This document shows, piece by piece, positions 1-12,600 of a DNA stretch of 64,000 nt. The DNA comes from Haemonchus contortus. Lineage: Eukaryota > Nematoda > Chromadorea > Rhabditida > Trichostrongylidae. Positions within the stretch are counted from its first letter, which is position 1, and every line of letters starts with the position of its first letter. A model generated the notes under the pieces. It had not been told where the DNA came from. It worked only from the letters and a program-made list of their open reading frames with translations, and did not search any database. The position numbers and the translations under genes are program-made. The stretch lies in contig LS997564.1 of the NCBI GenBank assembly GCA_000469685.2, forward strand, positions 31,816,843 to 31,880,842, read 5' to 3'.

Positions 1-2054
1 GGAACTTTCAGAGAATAATATTGAAAATGTTCATAACTTGTGCCTGACATGTTGCCATTATTTACAACAATTTCTCATGGGAACATTAACAATAACTTAC
101 TACTACTTTTCTCGGCCTTCTTTCTTTCGGCTATTCCAGCAATTCGGAAGAGCATTTGATTTTTTTATCGGAAGACTATAAATAAACAAGATGCAAATGG
201 TATCATTCCCTCACGGATATCCATGATAGCCTTCTAATAGCACAAAAATCTCCTGCTTCTTGTTGAAATCCTGACCATCACTCGAAATCGTGGCGACTTC
301 CTATACTAATTTGCTACATGACTTAGCTAGAGCTACAATTCAGTTCAGGCTATATTAAAAGAATCGAAGGTCCAATTTACTTCTCCGTAAGGATATCACG
401 ACAAGGGCATCAATGGTGCAAAAGTTCGTTTAGAGATTGCCGGACCGGTTTTGCCGTCGATGACGTTTCCGGTTAGTCTGCCGCTGGCAACGCCTCCACC
501 GTCTCACGCTGGCAGTTACCCAGGCCTCTTCCGGCCAGCTTATCGGGTTCCTTGATTTTTTTTTGGGTTCTTTTCGCTCATCCTTTTCGTACTGGTAGTT
601 TTGGCATGGTGGCTCTCATTAAAACCTTTATTTGATGAACCTGTTATGAAAAACTGTGATCCCAATAAGCTTGAATATCTTCGTTTTTATGAACCTAATT
701 GCATTTTGTCGTAATATAATATAACAGGCGTAAATCACAAATCTAATCGTTTGCAAAATAAGTCACCCTTCTCCCCAAAACTCGAGCTCCAAGCGGAAGA
801 AGCTGCAACACTTACTATTCTTCTTCTTTTCAGAACAGGTAATTAGTACATCTGCAGCGTTACAGCAGATGTTTGGTTACATTCGGAAAAATTATAAAAA
901 TTGTACTAAACAAGGTTACTGGCAGCAAAATAAGAGGAGCAAGGGATCTTGTTGTATGACAGAAAAAGGACTGTGCTAAGTGGCATAGCAAAAGAAGAGT
1001 CACGGCTACTTGTAAGTATAGCACTCGAAATATGCAAGTGCGGGTCCCATCAGACACGCATTCGGCCCATTCCCATTCGGTCCCATTCGCTCTAAACAGG
1101 AGTGGAACTTCCTTGATTTTGGATTTGAGAAAAGCTGCCCATCTCGAGGAGCATATGAAGTTCCAGAATAATTTGCTTTGACCATAGTTTCACTGGTAGA
1201 AATTTATAATATTACAATATAATTATTCTGTATGGCACAGAAGAGTTGACAAATAATTAATTATAATTATTTATAATATAATATGATTTCAAATGACATG
1301 CATGAGATAGGCTTACCGTATTTTACCCTATTGGCTATACAGTGGCTATATCCACCGTCGTGACCTGGAGCGACATCGTCGCTTCGACGATAGATTCATC
1401 CCCTTTAGTAAGTCTTACCATTTACCTTGCGTGCCTTGTTCTCCCTCAGTTCAATTTCCACCTCAGCTTAGTTTTCTTCTTATCGTTCCTAGTCTCCGGT
1501 AGCGAAAGTATCGTTCCTAGTCTCCGGTAGCGAAAGTATCGGCTCGATATTTTCAATAGTTTTTGTCGTGGAACTTCCGTTCCCAGAGATTTCTCCGTTT
1601 CTTTAGGTGACTAGAGCGGTGCCGCAATGACGCTGCAATCTTTTCTGCCAATAGGCGTATACGAATGTTTGACTTTTCTTTACGCTTCTATTGAATCGGA
1701 GCTGAACCAACGGCACACCGTGATGTTACCAAACGCAAATTCTTCATTGTTGTTTGATTTTTGAAGCCTATTCCTCACTAACACCCTTCCAGGAAAGCGG
1801 TGTGTAATAGGTTGACTTATTAAGTTGGCCAGGTGGACCAGTTGACAAAAACTTGCTAGTCTCCCAGCTCTTTTGGCTTCCATACTCTTACTCTGACTTG
1901 CCACATATAGTCTTCTCGGGTGAGATACAGGCGAAGTACGGCAGGAAAATAGTTCTTGCCAGAAATGTGGGAGCCTATGGCTCAGTCAGCTTACCGCTGT
2001 AGTAGGTAACAAAACTGAAGTGAAGAAGATATTAGGACATGACATAGTGATAAC
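1..2054. other. Left-edge region with no recognisable gene
   Basis: I find no exon with a recognisable protein motif on either strand here. The only structure I can point to is a perfect 28-bp tandem duplication at 1481-1508 and 1509-1536. The open frames present are short and of no recognisable family. The stretch at about 420-550 is more GC-rich than its surroundings but gives no convincing coding signal. Confidence 0.5.
1481..1536. repeat. 28-bp perfect tandem duplication
   Basis: Two identical adjacent 28-bp units, each starting TATCGTTCCTAGTCTCCGGT. Nothing suggests a function; it is a simple local duplication. Confidence 0.85.
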
Positions 2055-2059
2055 AACGA

Positions 2060-2215
2060 CTTACGGTGGTGCCTTTATCCCCCCAAACGATCTGGCACCG
2101 ATTCACCGACTCGGGAGGGATGGAAGGCCAGGTTGGCCTGGGTAAATACCAATCCGAGATTCGATCCATAGACAATACGCGTGTGACAAAGTGTCACATG
2201 CCACTACGCCATATC
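2060..2215 (-). repeat. tRNA-derived SINE-like repeat, copy a
   Basis: This stretch is related to copies at about 47265-47505 and 60285-60545: all share ACTTRCGGTGG-like and GAAAGCYAGGGTGG-like segments followed by a tRNA-like tail. On the minus strand the tail carries a B-box-like GGATCGAATCT, slightly degenerate against the consensus GGTTCGAATCC. This is consistent with a Pol III-derived SINE lying on the minus strand, just upstream of the astacin gene. Confidence 0.5.
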
Positions 2216-2693
2216 CGCCCTGATATTAAGTGATTAATAGTAAATAATACTCTCGGGTGACACAACTCATGAATCAGTTTATCGCAGTGAAACTGTAGCC
2301 AGCTGGAGTAAGATTTGTTGGGTTGAGGGTTGACCAACTCCAAAAAACTCCCTCTAAGCATTGACATCGGCGATGTGACATTACTCCAGCATGTCGTATA
2401 AAACTGCTCATGCAAAGAAGTGGCACTACAAATATTTATTTATTGCCGAAGCTTTCTAATCGCCTTAAGTCATTTGTACCACCTGGCGTTACGGCGATCA
2501 ATCACGACGTTGACTTCCTATACTCACTTGGTTAACGACTCTGGATCTTTGAACCCACTGTCTACCAGAGAGGTCTGAGAGTTGGCTTCTGCCACGATAA
2601 CCGAACTTACTCTCGAACTCGTATCCGATCTACGCAGCTGTCTTGGAAAGAAGATGTTTGTGAAAAATTCTATGTTTATGTTGCAGGAGCCGT

Positions 2694-5600
2694 ATGACGG
2701 CGGCGCTATGGTCAGCGATCTTGCTACTGGCCATCGTCGTCGTCTCGAGGACGTCCGGTCAGTTCACGTACCTTACAGAGCAAGACTTCCGTAATGCTGC
2801 TCTGTTGCCACTGACCAGTCGACGAATGAAACCTCTGTACAACGACCAGCGATTTCTGGCCAAGGTTTGTGATCAGCCCTTCTTTTGTAGCAAAACTGCT
2901 GGAAAAAGTACCTCCATTCGGGAAGACTCCTCCTTGAATGTGAAAACTGACAGAAATTCCCAGAATTTCGGTTCTATCCTTCTATACAGTGTATACAGTG
3001 TGTATATCGTAGAGGTTGAAACGTGGAGGTGGAGTCGGCGTAGCATCGGAAGGAGACAAATGGCCCGGAGGACGAGTTCCCTATGTGCTGTCAGCTGCCT
3101 ATAGTGAGTACTTTATAGTACTATATTTATGTCAGGATCATCCTATTCTGATGTTTTCATCCCGTCTTTTAAGCGGAAAAACAACGAGCAGTAATAGCAC
3201 GAGCAATAGCTGGCTATCAAGCAAAGACGTGCATTCGATTTGTGCCCAAAACTGCTCAAGACCGTGATTTCATAGTTATCTCGAAATTGGATGGGTGAGT
3301 GTTCATTTGAGTGTTGGATGAGACGATCAGAAAAAGCAGCTCCAAAAGTACATCCCAAGCTGGATCACCTCGCTTGCTAGAATTTACTTCGGTTCAGATC
3401 TTGAGAAAAAGTTTCAAAAACAGTATTCCAGCTGTTATGCTGATTTTGCTCGTGTGGGTGGCCGACAACAGGTGTCACTAGCGGATGAATGTATCGACTA
3501 TGCAACTATCATCCACGAACTTATGCATGTGATCGGTCCGTTGCATTCGTTACTTTCTTTTCATCGACACCCGTTTTTCCCATTTGAGTCACTTTCTCGT
3601 CTCGAGCAGAATCTGTCGTTCAAAACCAAATTGGTCTTACACAGAAAATTCATCTCGAAAACAGTTCTAGAAAAAGTAGTTTCTAGTGCTGTAGTGAGCG
3701 CTTTGCATGTCTTCTGGTCTAATAAGAGCGAAATTTTGTGCGCAGTAAGTAACACATCTGCGTGGCTGGTTGGACCTTTCGTTACTCACTGCACAAGGGT
3801 ACTACTCAGAAGTTTTGCCTTCTATATCCAATGGTGAGCACCAATGACTGGAGATCTGTGCGGGCATCGGTTGTCCTTCAACCCCTCTATCGCCCTTTAG
3901 TTTCACCTCACTTCCCTTGAGCTGACCGACTGGATTCTGAATCGTGACCCTTTATGTTGTATTGGTATTACAACGATATCATTTATTTAGGGTTCATTCA
4001 CGAGCATCAACGAGAAGATCGCGATGGCTATGTGAATATTTTCTATCAAAACATCATTCCTGGTAGGAATCTGTTAATATCAAGGATTTCTAATTACAAG
4101 AAACTGGATGGTAGTCAAGGCTCACGCGTAGGCGCATCCCATCTCCAAACTCTTGATATCGTACTGTTCCCCTACACTTGGGGTGTGATCCTTGCAGAAT
4201 TCCAAGATCGGGATGTTTTGTTCTCTTTGATATTGTGTCGAATGCTGACTTCAAAAATGGTACAGTACTTAACCGTATGCAATAAGAGATATTCAGGTGC
4301 CAATTCTGATTTTGACAAATTGACTTCATTGGATCTCACCTATTATGGTGAACCTTATGACTACCTCTCCATTATGCATTACGAGAAAAATGAAGGCAGC
4401 AGGAATGGGCAAAATACAATTGAGGCAAAGGTATATTTTGAATTGGAGAACTTCCGAGCATTACTTCTTACATGTTTCCTATACTGTCGTTTCGAGACAA
4501 CCCACTGAGAGGTGATTTTCAGCAATCCAATATTTCCCTAAGCAATTCTGTACCGTTCTGTACGAATGAGTTTTTGCAGCTGTTAATCTTACTTTTTTGG
4601 CCACGCGATTTGTAGTCTACTGTAATGTGCATGGTAAAAAATAACAGCCTCTAAGTAAGCCGTGCAAATCTGTAAATAAATGCGCATTCCCCGAAGTTGG
4701 TAATACGGGACCTACTGATCAGAACCCTAGTGGAATTGTGCGTTTCTGTTGAGTGAGCTGATGGTGGCGGAACATTCGTACCGCAACAAGCCGTTTGAAG
4801 ATCTTATGTGCTGGAACTTGTGTTCTCACAAAATGTACAGGTAGCGCCTTTGAGGCACCATAACAAAGCAATTCTTGACAGGACTCTGAAGCGCCCATCT
4901 TTTTCAACAAACCCTGTAAGTCGCTGGTGGGAATATCACAGCAGCGCTTTCTCCCATTTCCGCTTAACGTTTAAAGGCACCGTTTACGATAAATTTAGGG
5001 TACCCTTTTTTCACGGGAATTCATAGAACTACTCTAGAATAAAGCGATAACAACGAAAAAACGCAAAAAACAATGAAAAAAAAGAAATAGAAAGGGTTTA
5101 AAAAAAATGGAAAGGGGGGTTGGACGAGTTTCACATTGGAAGAACGGCGGTTAAGGGAGTTTTCGGGCGAGTGCAGTTAGTCGACGCAATGTCTGCAATA
5201 GCAGACAACACACCCAAGCAGACACATCGCTCAAATGCGAATGTGGTGAAGGACAATTAGAACTCGTAGTCAGCCTAGCGAGGGGCGGAGGCCTCCCGTC
5301 CCCCACTGTTCCTGCCCTTATTGTGCCCTATCCAGATCGTTTTCCGACCTCATTCCTGCACAAATGGTATCAGAGAGGGCGTCGAATTCAAACCATGTGC
5401 AGATCTCCGAAACCATTTTTTTCGTGAACAGTGCCTTTAACGTACACAGCTCGTGCCACACAATGTATTATTTATAGCTAGCTCTCATGAAGTCCGAGAA
5501 AGATAGCACCAATGTATCATTAAACACTTCCTGGTTACTCCACTGCACTTACTCCTGCCCATAACCACTCATTCTCCCATGACTGAGATCGCAGTCAAAC

Positions 5601-6625
5601 TGGAAATCTCTGTGTTATTTTGAGTTCGACCAAAGTAATTAACATTCCAACAAAATCTCTCAGGAGAGTAGAACAAGAGTGCAACTCGTGTTCTGAGTAG
5701 AAGAACTTTTTCTACTTAAGTATATCTTCAAATAGATGAGCATGCATACTGTTATTCGAGAGAGACGAAGGTCAGGAACACTAAACGACTGGCTCGTTCT
5801 GTCAGACACCCACTTTTAAGTTTCATCAAGTACAACTAAGATGTTCTGGTCGTCAATTTAGTAGCACCAAAGAAATGTCTATTGACACATCTCCAACAAA
5901 AGTTTTTGGGGACCATGTTCACCAAGTCAGAACTTTCGTGCAACATGGTAGAATCATTTAAAACTTTTGGAAATGACTTTCCTAGTTTCCAGGAAAAAAA
6001 GTTGTTTGAAAAATAGGGTGTAAAATCCGAAAGAAACCGAAACTCCGGAAAAAAAGTTATTCAGAGCAATGTAGGATATCCAGTTCAAAGTACTCTCTCT
6101 TATAATGTTAGGCAATGAAGCAATCTGTGCTCATTCCAAAAAACTAAGTCTTGTAGCATGGGTCATAAGGTTCGGTTTCCAATGCATGAGTATGTCGTCA
6201 GGGACGAGTACGCTTTAGTGGAATGCAAAGTCTGATCAATTCGGAGGAAAGATCCTTCAGTGAAATAAACATTTCTATGGGCTTTCGGTTTTTCGAGGGC
6301 GGGCATTACTATCGGGTTTCAACTTTTCAAAGGCGACAAAGCGTCGCTTCAAAAGAGAGCATGAGACTTAGATTTTCATGGCTTTCTCGTTGTTTTCTGA
6401 TGATTCGTATACCATGAATCGTTGGAGTTTCCATCGCTTCCCCTGCCACGTCGACCGCTTCCAATCCACTTCTTCCCTACCGTTTCCAACTGAATCTAAA
6501 ACTATCTTTTTGAGGATGCTCGCTACACGAATCTGATGGGGAAAAGCACGGACTTCTCAGAATCTGATTTGAAACGAGTGAATCGGGCCTACTCGTGTTG
6601 GGGCTACATGTATCGAAACGGATAA
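2694..6625 (+). CDS. Astacin-family (M12A) zinc metalloprotease, 7 exons
   Basis: Exon model: 2694-2864, 3013-3103, 3174-3294, 3432-3535, 3991-4062, 4297-4430, 6515-6625, all joining in phase to give 267 residues. The product should be a secreted endopeptidase. Residues 1-22 form a signal peptide ending near SRTSG, followed by a short prodomain with a basic site (RLKR) before [12 protein letters not shown]. The zinc motif [11 protein letters not shown] lies at 156-166 (ligands H156, H160, H166; catalytic E157). The Met-turn SIMHY is at 211-215. Cysteines 107, 129, 148 and 259 match the two conserved disulfides. An acceptor ends at 2686, so the 5' UTR is only 7 nt, as expected for trans-splicing. 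The last exon follows a 2.1-kb intron carrying a MITE; its acceptor TTTTTGAG is weak, so that join is the least certain. There are no EGF, CUB or ShK modules after the catalytic domain. Confidence 0.88.
4975..5436. mobile_element. TTAA-flanked MITE, copy 1
   Basis: The element begins AGGCACCGTTTACGATAA and ends with the inverted counterpart TTCGTGAACAGTGCCT. TTAA lies immediately outside on both sides (4971-4974 and 5437-5440). It is 462 bp long with no coding capacity. It lies in the last intron of the astacin gene. The TTAA target and short termini are reminiscent of piggyBac-type non-autonomous elements; that class assignment is inference. Confidence 0.8.
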
Positions 6626-7011
6626 CGATCTCAACGCTACCCCTACCATCGCTCAACTGCCGCTTTTCAACTGCTTCATCTCCAAAGACTGCCAAAATTT
6701 GAGATGATGTTTGACAATACTGGTCTTAACGATCCGTGCCGGTAATCTGATCCAATTGCTCTTTTTTATCAGCATATCAGAAGCTGTTTGTATATATTAT
6801 GTATTACTTATTGAATTCTGATGAATGATAAAGCAATTGTTCACCTAGCTCTGTGTACCCATTTGCAAATAACCGATGAAAAGGGAAGAAGTGCCGTTAA
6901 GAGAAGGTCGATTTCTGGTTTCAAAGAGAGGACGTGTTTGACAGCGAGAATCAAGTTAAAATCCCCGAACAACCAGCGCACATCATTAGTTATGTTGTAG
7001 TAATGACTTAA

Positions 7012-7478
7012 AGGCACAGTTCACGATAATTCAATGGGCGGAAACGTCAGTGGCTTTCCCGCCTCTTGATCGATGTCACGTCATCACGTCAGACGGGTGT
7101 CGAGACAATACAGATTGCAACAATTCGTTCTAGGACCCACACGCAATCAGCTGGTCGCCGAGTGATAAGGCGGTGTTTCTCTCCCATTCTTTATTCCTTT
7201 GTTATTCTTTTTTGCTGTTACGATGATCTCTTTTTCGTACCAGGACCCACACGCACGCAGTGGGACACATTGTATAGCTCGTCCAAATGCCCCACTCTTC
7301 TTCATTTTTCTGGTCTAATTCTCGCCCAGCTCTCTTTTTAATATTTTTTCGAAGCCTTTTTTCACTTTGGAAACACCGATTTACGCAGTTTCTTCAAGCT
7401 CATCGCACTATTTTCGATCTTCGCTTTCATCATAAGAAGGATTCATGCAGATTACCCAAAATATCGTGAACTGTGCCT
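7012..7478. mobile_element. TTAA-flanked MITE, copy 2
   Basis: The termini AGGCACAGTTCACGATAA and TATCGTGAACTGTGCCT are perfect inverted counterparts, flanked by TTAA at 7008-7011 and 7479-7482. It is the best preserved copy in the window (467 bp) and defines the family termini. It lies between the astacin gene and the first receptor gene. Confidence 0.85.
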
Positions 7479-7679
7479 TTAAGAAATTTTTATAGTCTGA
7501 AGCTAACGTTATACAGTAGAATGCACAGGTTGAAGGTAAGGTCGAATGTTGAAAAGTGGGGTTGAAGAGCTATTACGTGGCTAAGGGGTGGGATAACGTC
7601 AGGGTTGCAGAAGATGAGAATACTGGATCAATAATTGTATTCATTTAATAAAATCCATTCAAAAACAGGGTCGGAGCGG

Positions 7680-7935
7680 ACAGTGAATGAGCGTAATCTC
7701 ATGAATTTGCGCAGTCAAATTGAAAAAAGGGGAGATTGGACCAACTTAAGCACACATGGGTTGGGCAGAACTCCGCTCATGGCGAGCGAGGCGTTCACTG
7801 AGTGTGTCAAGCGTGTTTAGCCGGAACCTTCTACCTCCATGTCCTACAGTATCAGAGCGTCCAAATTTGAAGGAGACGTATGCGACGGGCCATCTAGAGA
7901 GGAGCATCTGTCCGGACGATCCGACTGGTAACCAT
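7680..7935 (+). repeat. Dispersed repeat R1, copy 1
   Basis: This stretch holds the shared blocks AATTTGCGCAGTCAA, GCGTCCAAATTTG and GGACGATCCGACTG. The same blocks recur at about 18725-19440 (inverted), 31690-31860, 48830-49510 and 62150-62840. No protein is apparent. It abuts the left end of the next mariner-like element. Confidence 0.6.
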
Positions 7936-7951
7936 TATTAACTACATACTA

Positions 7952-9207
7952 CAGGGGAATTATGATTACAGGGCGCGCTGACGCTCATAGCGACTTTTTT
8001 CTGAGAGCATAGGAATTCGTTCGCTTTCTTCTACTTCACAGGTTAGATTACATTATTACCTTCCTGATGATACTAAACTTTTGGTAGATTTTCGAAATAA
8101 TGTAAGCGTGATTACCCCGTGAATAAATCGTCACTTCGCATTCACAAGCACTTCTGGCACAGTACTTCTACAGACGATTCAGCGTAACAAGGCAGAGGGT
8201 ACATTCGATATAAGATGCTTTCGAGAGTTGGGAACAATTGCAGACAGGAGTGGTAAGCCCAAGAGGTCTGCTGCTATACTTAGTGGGAGTTTTAAGGAAG
8301 CAGGGCGAAGGTCTGCGTAGTAGCGAAGTTCATTCTGAGCCCAAAATGTCTAAATGAATGGATATCTCATGAAATTTTCTGCGCGAAATCGTGAAGCATC
8401 ATCTGCACGACAAGGCCTTTATACGATCAGTAAGTGATTTCCCCAGTGAGCAGACTAAAAAGAAGAGAAATGTTGGCTCACCGAAGCTGAACCGCCGCAT
8501 ACCAAAAATTGCCGTACGGAATTCCTGTCCACCGGCGAAAAGATATCCGCGGTGAAAAAAGGTGCCCAGTAAGCAGGGCTACAAGTTTTGTTAAAGCAGA
8601 AATAAATGGAAGTAACGCAGCGCTAAGATCGCTGACTTTCTGCAATATCCTTTGCGAGCGTCACCGCCGAGGCGAAAGCACCGATTATTTTTGTAAAATA
8701 AGGAGTGAAAATTGATTTGGAGACCTGCTCGATCTCTTCCTGCGCGATAGGACACTTTGGCGATTCAAACCAGACATACTGCCAAGATGATGCTCCTGAC
8801 TGCAGATCAGAAATAGTTTAGAAACTCCGTAAAAGGGGTTCCCTGACTTCATAACCTTCGATCAGTGACCACTCTGGAGCCCTGACCGAAATCCCTCGGA
8901 TGTCTCAGTGTGGTCGGTCTTTGAGATGAAAGCATCAGTTAGCCCAAACAAGAAGTAAAGTAATCTCGAAAATGCTTAGCAAAAAGCCATGACCAACCCG
9001 GTGACCCTAGCTGCGTGCCACCGTCAATGCCGTCCATCGTAGTTTCTGAGGTTGGTTGAAAGCAAAAAGCGACAGATAATAGTCTCAATGTACTATTTTG
9101 ATAAGAGATTAGTGATAGACACTCTGATGAAATTGGTTTGCTTTTTTAGCTTTCTATTCGTTTTCGGGGATGTGATATCTGTGTAATCATAATTTTGGCC
9201 CACCCTG
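7952..9207 (+). mobile_element. Decayed Tc1/mariner element
   Basis: The left end CAGGGGAATTATGATTAC and right end AATTTTGGCCCACCCTG are inverted counterparts that each abut a TA dinucleotide (7950-7951, 9208-9209). Broken transposase pieces are visible on the + strand. A helix-turn-helix region piece REIVKHHLHDKAFIR lies near 8380. A piece aligning with the FSDEKIFTVE block lies near 8520. WSPDRNPSDVSVWS, the WxxxSPDLNPxDYxVW block, lies near 8870. Many frameshifts and stops separate them, so the element is inactive. Confidence 0.75.
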
Positions 9208-9386
9208 TACATCGTCTCGAATAATGCGAAGGGAGATATGGGCTGACCATGAAGCACTGAAAAAGAATCAGCAAATTATTAATGAAATGCTGGAAACCGC
9301 TTTACCACTGAAAACCATTCTGATTTTATTTTTTGTGACGCGAACAAATTGTTAGTGTAAGACTTAACAATAATTGCAGTCAGTGT

Positions 9387-9420
9387 AACAAAACAAAGAC
9401 AAATCAGTGTTTCTACGACA
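9387..9420 (+). promoter_or_regulatory. Conserved upstream block of receptor copy 1
   Basis: The block ACAAAGACAAATCAGTGTTT lies about 260 nt before the start codon. Close relatives occur at similar distances before copies 2, 3, 4 and 6. A conserved 3' splice acceptor (TTTATTTTAG, ending 9642) lies 19 nt before the ATG and probably receives a spliced leader or closes a 5' UTR intron. A regulatory role is inferred from conservation only, and shared descent alone could explain it. Confidence 0.4.
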
Positions 9421-9661
9421 AAATTTCATGCAAAATGTACCAAGTCTGCGAAGAAATTCGTAAACAAGACTACAAGATGAAGTCTGGCATTGCGATTATC
9501 CATTTCCAACATTCTATCATCATACTAAGCCCAGGAGGTGCTCAATGGATTTCCATTCCCAGCGCATACATATACTTACTTTTTGAGCTTCTTGAGCCCT
9601 TGGTTCGACCCCCCAAGAAGCTGATGCAGACGTTTATTTTAGGTTCTACAGTGGTAGCACT

Positions 9662-12600
9662 ATGCCTCAAGAAATACCGAGCATCATGCTAATCTTTTAC
9701 TTTGTGGTGCCACCTATCGGTGCGGCAGGAAACGCTGCCGTAGCCTATGTGACATTACGATCGAAGTAAGAATGACTCTGTTCCACTTAACATAGTATGC
9801 AACTTAAACTTACTCATCTTATAGCAGAAACAACTCATTGCAGGGCTTTAAGAAGTCCATGTAACATCCTGATTGCCTTATTGTCTCTTGCTGATGCTGT
9901 GCAACTGGCAAACATCACAATATGCATGCTGTTCTACTCAATGTAAGTTAGAGGAACAGCTTTTTGTCTATTTGAAAAACACCCAATTGAACTAGATTTT
10001 TTTCTGTCATATGAATTATGTGGGGAAACAATTTGCCTCGAATAAGTATGATGAGAATGATAATCAGAGCAAAACACGGGCTATGGGCCTCCTCCGCTAA
10101 GGTTTGCTGTCGGAGCAGCATTTTAACCTATACGTTTGTGAACATCGTCTCAAACTTTATCGATTTACAAACAATTTCAAAAATTCAACAACTTTTTGAG
10201 TCTTCATCCGATTTCCCAACGGATTATTCCGCACTACAATGGGATATAACTACCGTCGAAGTTAAATTGTGCTAACGATCGGAGCAGAGGGAGTTCTCAT
10301 CGAATTCCCACGACAAGCTGCAGTTGTTCCGCGGCGGCTACTGTATTTTTCTGCACGGAATTCAAACGTCTCCCTTTGCAGGACGCGAAGAGCGCGACGC
10401 GATTTTCGGGAAGAAATTACCACACCCCTAACAGTCATACACCGTCTCTGGATTATAGGTTTCACTAACGGTGGCTCCACAATCATTCTTAGATCTTGTT
10501 CGGTCGCAACCTAAAGCAAGGACTATTTATGCAAATCTTGAAGATTAAAATTTTAAATATATAGGCAAGGCAAGACATTGATATAACCTGCTTGAGGGCA
10601 AGTAACCCATTCGAATCTGATAGTTTATATAAAGCATTGGTGAATTAAACTGTTCCTTTGTATGGCATTCTGCTCATGCTTTCGTGATGGTGATAGCGAA
10701 GGAGAGTCAACCGCAAGGGAAATCAAAGGCACAGCTCACTGAGATCGACTTTTCAAGCTGAAAAGCAGAGGTGCTCATATAAAGTAGTGCATCCCTTCAC
10801 GAAAAAAAGCTTCAAAAAGTGGTGGAAATAGGGGTTGTACGAGTTTACCATGACAGAACTGGCACTAAAGAGCGATTCGGACGAGATTTCAGACAACACG
10901 AGACGGGGCAACACGGGGGCTCCTTGGGTTAGTGCAGCCTCTACGACGCCATTGAAACTCTTTCTTCGGCATGGCATTCAATCTATACTACCCGAGAGCC
11001 CTTATAACGTCTATCTGGATCGTTGAGCGATCTGACATCGACATATATGCTATACAGATGCGCTGAGAATTCATCCGGGAGGATATCTCTGAAACCATTG
11101 CTATAGGGAACTGTGCCATTAAGTGACTGTTTCGAACTGTTGAATAAGTTTGCTGTTTTCATTCGACTTCTACTACGCAAAGTATCCACGCAACTGCATT
11201 ACAGTACATTAGCTGAACATTGACGTTCCAGCCGGAAAGAATCGCTGGGGCTACAATATGCACATGTGCAGCTCACAATGTTTTAGCGATTATCATGGAC
11301 AGTGTGGCATATTGCATAATGTCATATAAAAATGACCACTATTCGATTTATATTTATTGTTCTAAAAAATATCACCTCAGTGGACATGAAAATGGCTTCC
11401 CTAGAAAGCATCACGGCTCTATTATTGGTTCAAAGCGAATTTTTGCATTTGAATGCTTTTCCTTTTTAATTACGCCTTCTTTCAGCGCTCAAAACAACAG
11501 GATCCGACAAGACTTATGTTCTTATTTGGAGACGGTTCCTATTTTTGGTTGCTGCATGTCTCTAATTGTCCTGCTCAATATTGCAATAGATAGATTGCTA
11601 TCTCTGATGAGTTTCTAGTGGGTTTTTCAATTTCACCATGTTTATCATTTCATTGCACTAATAGCAATGTCTCAATTTAAACTATGAAACATTTATTGCT
11701 CAACCATCGTGGGACGTCAGACAGCGTTTCTCCGGCTTCAGGAACAATGATCGCAGCAAAACGTGCCAAAATCCCGCCTTTTGTGGGGCCCGAAACCGCC
11801 TATTTTTCCGTGCTGTGATCTCATAATGATTACGGTGTGCTGGTGCGATAAACGAGCTGGTGTTTACTTTAAGCGATTGGTGATGGTGGTCCCGCTAGCT
11901 CCTTGATTTCAATGGGGCAATGGTTGTGCAGGCGACGTGCTGCAGAGTAGGTCTTCTATATGTCGCATAACTCCCAAACTAGATGATTAACCGCACGCGA
12001 CGGACCAGTTGCCTCGTTATTGCAGTTCCACTGTTCTTCATACAGCTTGATCGATATGCGATTATTGTTATATTTTTAACAGCACTGTTACTTTTTTGTT
12101 CCTGTATTTCTCACTCGCTGCGTTGCTTCTTACATTCTGCCACATTTCTTTGAGCGCGACGTCGAGAAGCGACAACTTCGATCCAACTGCAACACACCCG
12201 TTGTCCTTTGTCTTCATCATCTCCTCCAGGATGCAGTAATCGGGATAAAACTGCTGCAGTTCAGTTGAACGTGAACACGCCCACCCTGAATAATAACTGT
12301 TCTTTCCATATCCGAATCCAACTCCAAGTGGCAATAGTTTCGTGACAATTGTCTTCAGCTTCCAATGTGGACTTGGATCTCTCTGCAGAGTTTTTTACAG
12401 TCTCCAATCTTTTTCCTCCCTAGCCTTCACCTCGACTTTCATGCTGGTATCAGCATCGAATGCCCCAGGGGTTATTCGTCGATCGATCAGCGGTCGGAGA
12501 CAGGAGCGGGTGACTCGGTTTCAAGCATTGTACCACGAAATAAGACTGAGATGCCAAGTCCGGAAGTACAAAAGGTCTCGTTCATTTCTTTTCGTTTCAT

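Noticed and set aside
4503..4680. Possible earlier astacin last exon
   Set aside because: Frames after the AG sites near 4523 and 4579 lack the lS..D...N..Y.C pattern, whereas 6515-6625 has it clearly.
12068..12334. 88-codon minus-strand frame with a fairly protein-like composition
   Set aside because: A stop interrupts the upstream extension, no splice signals fit, and it has no counterpart in the other receptor copies.
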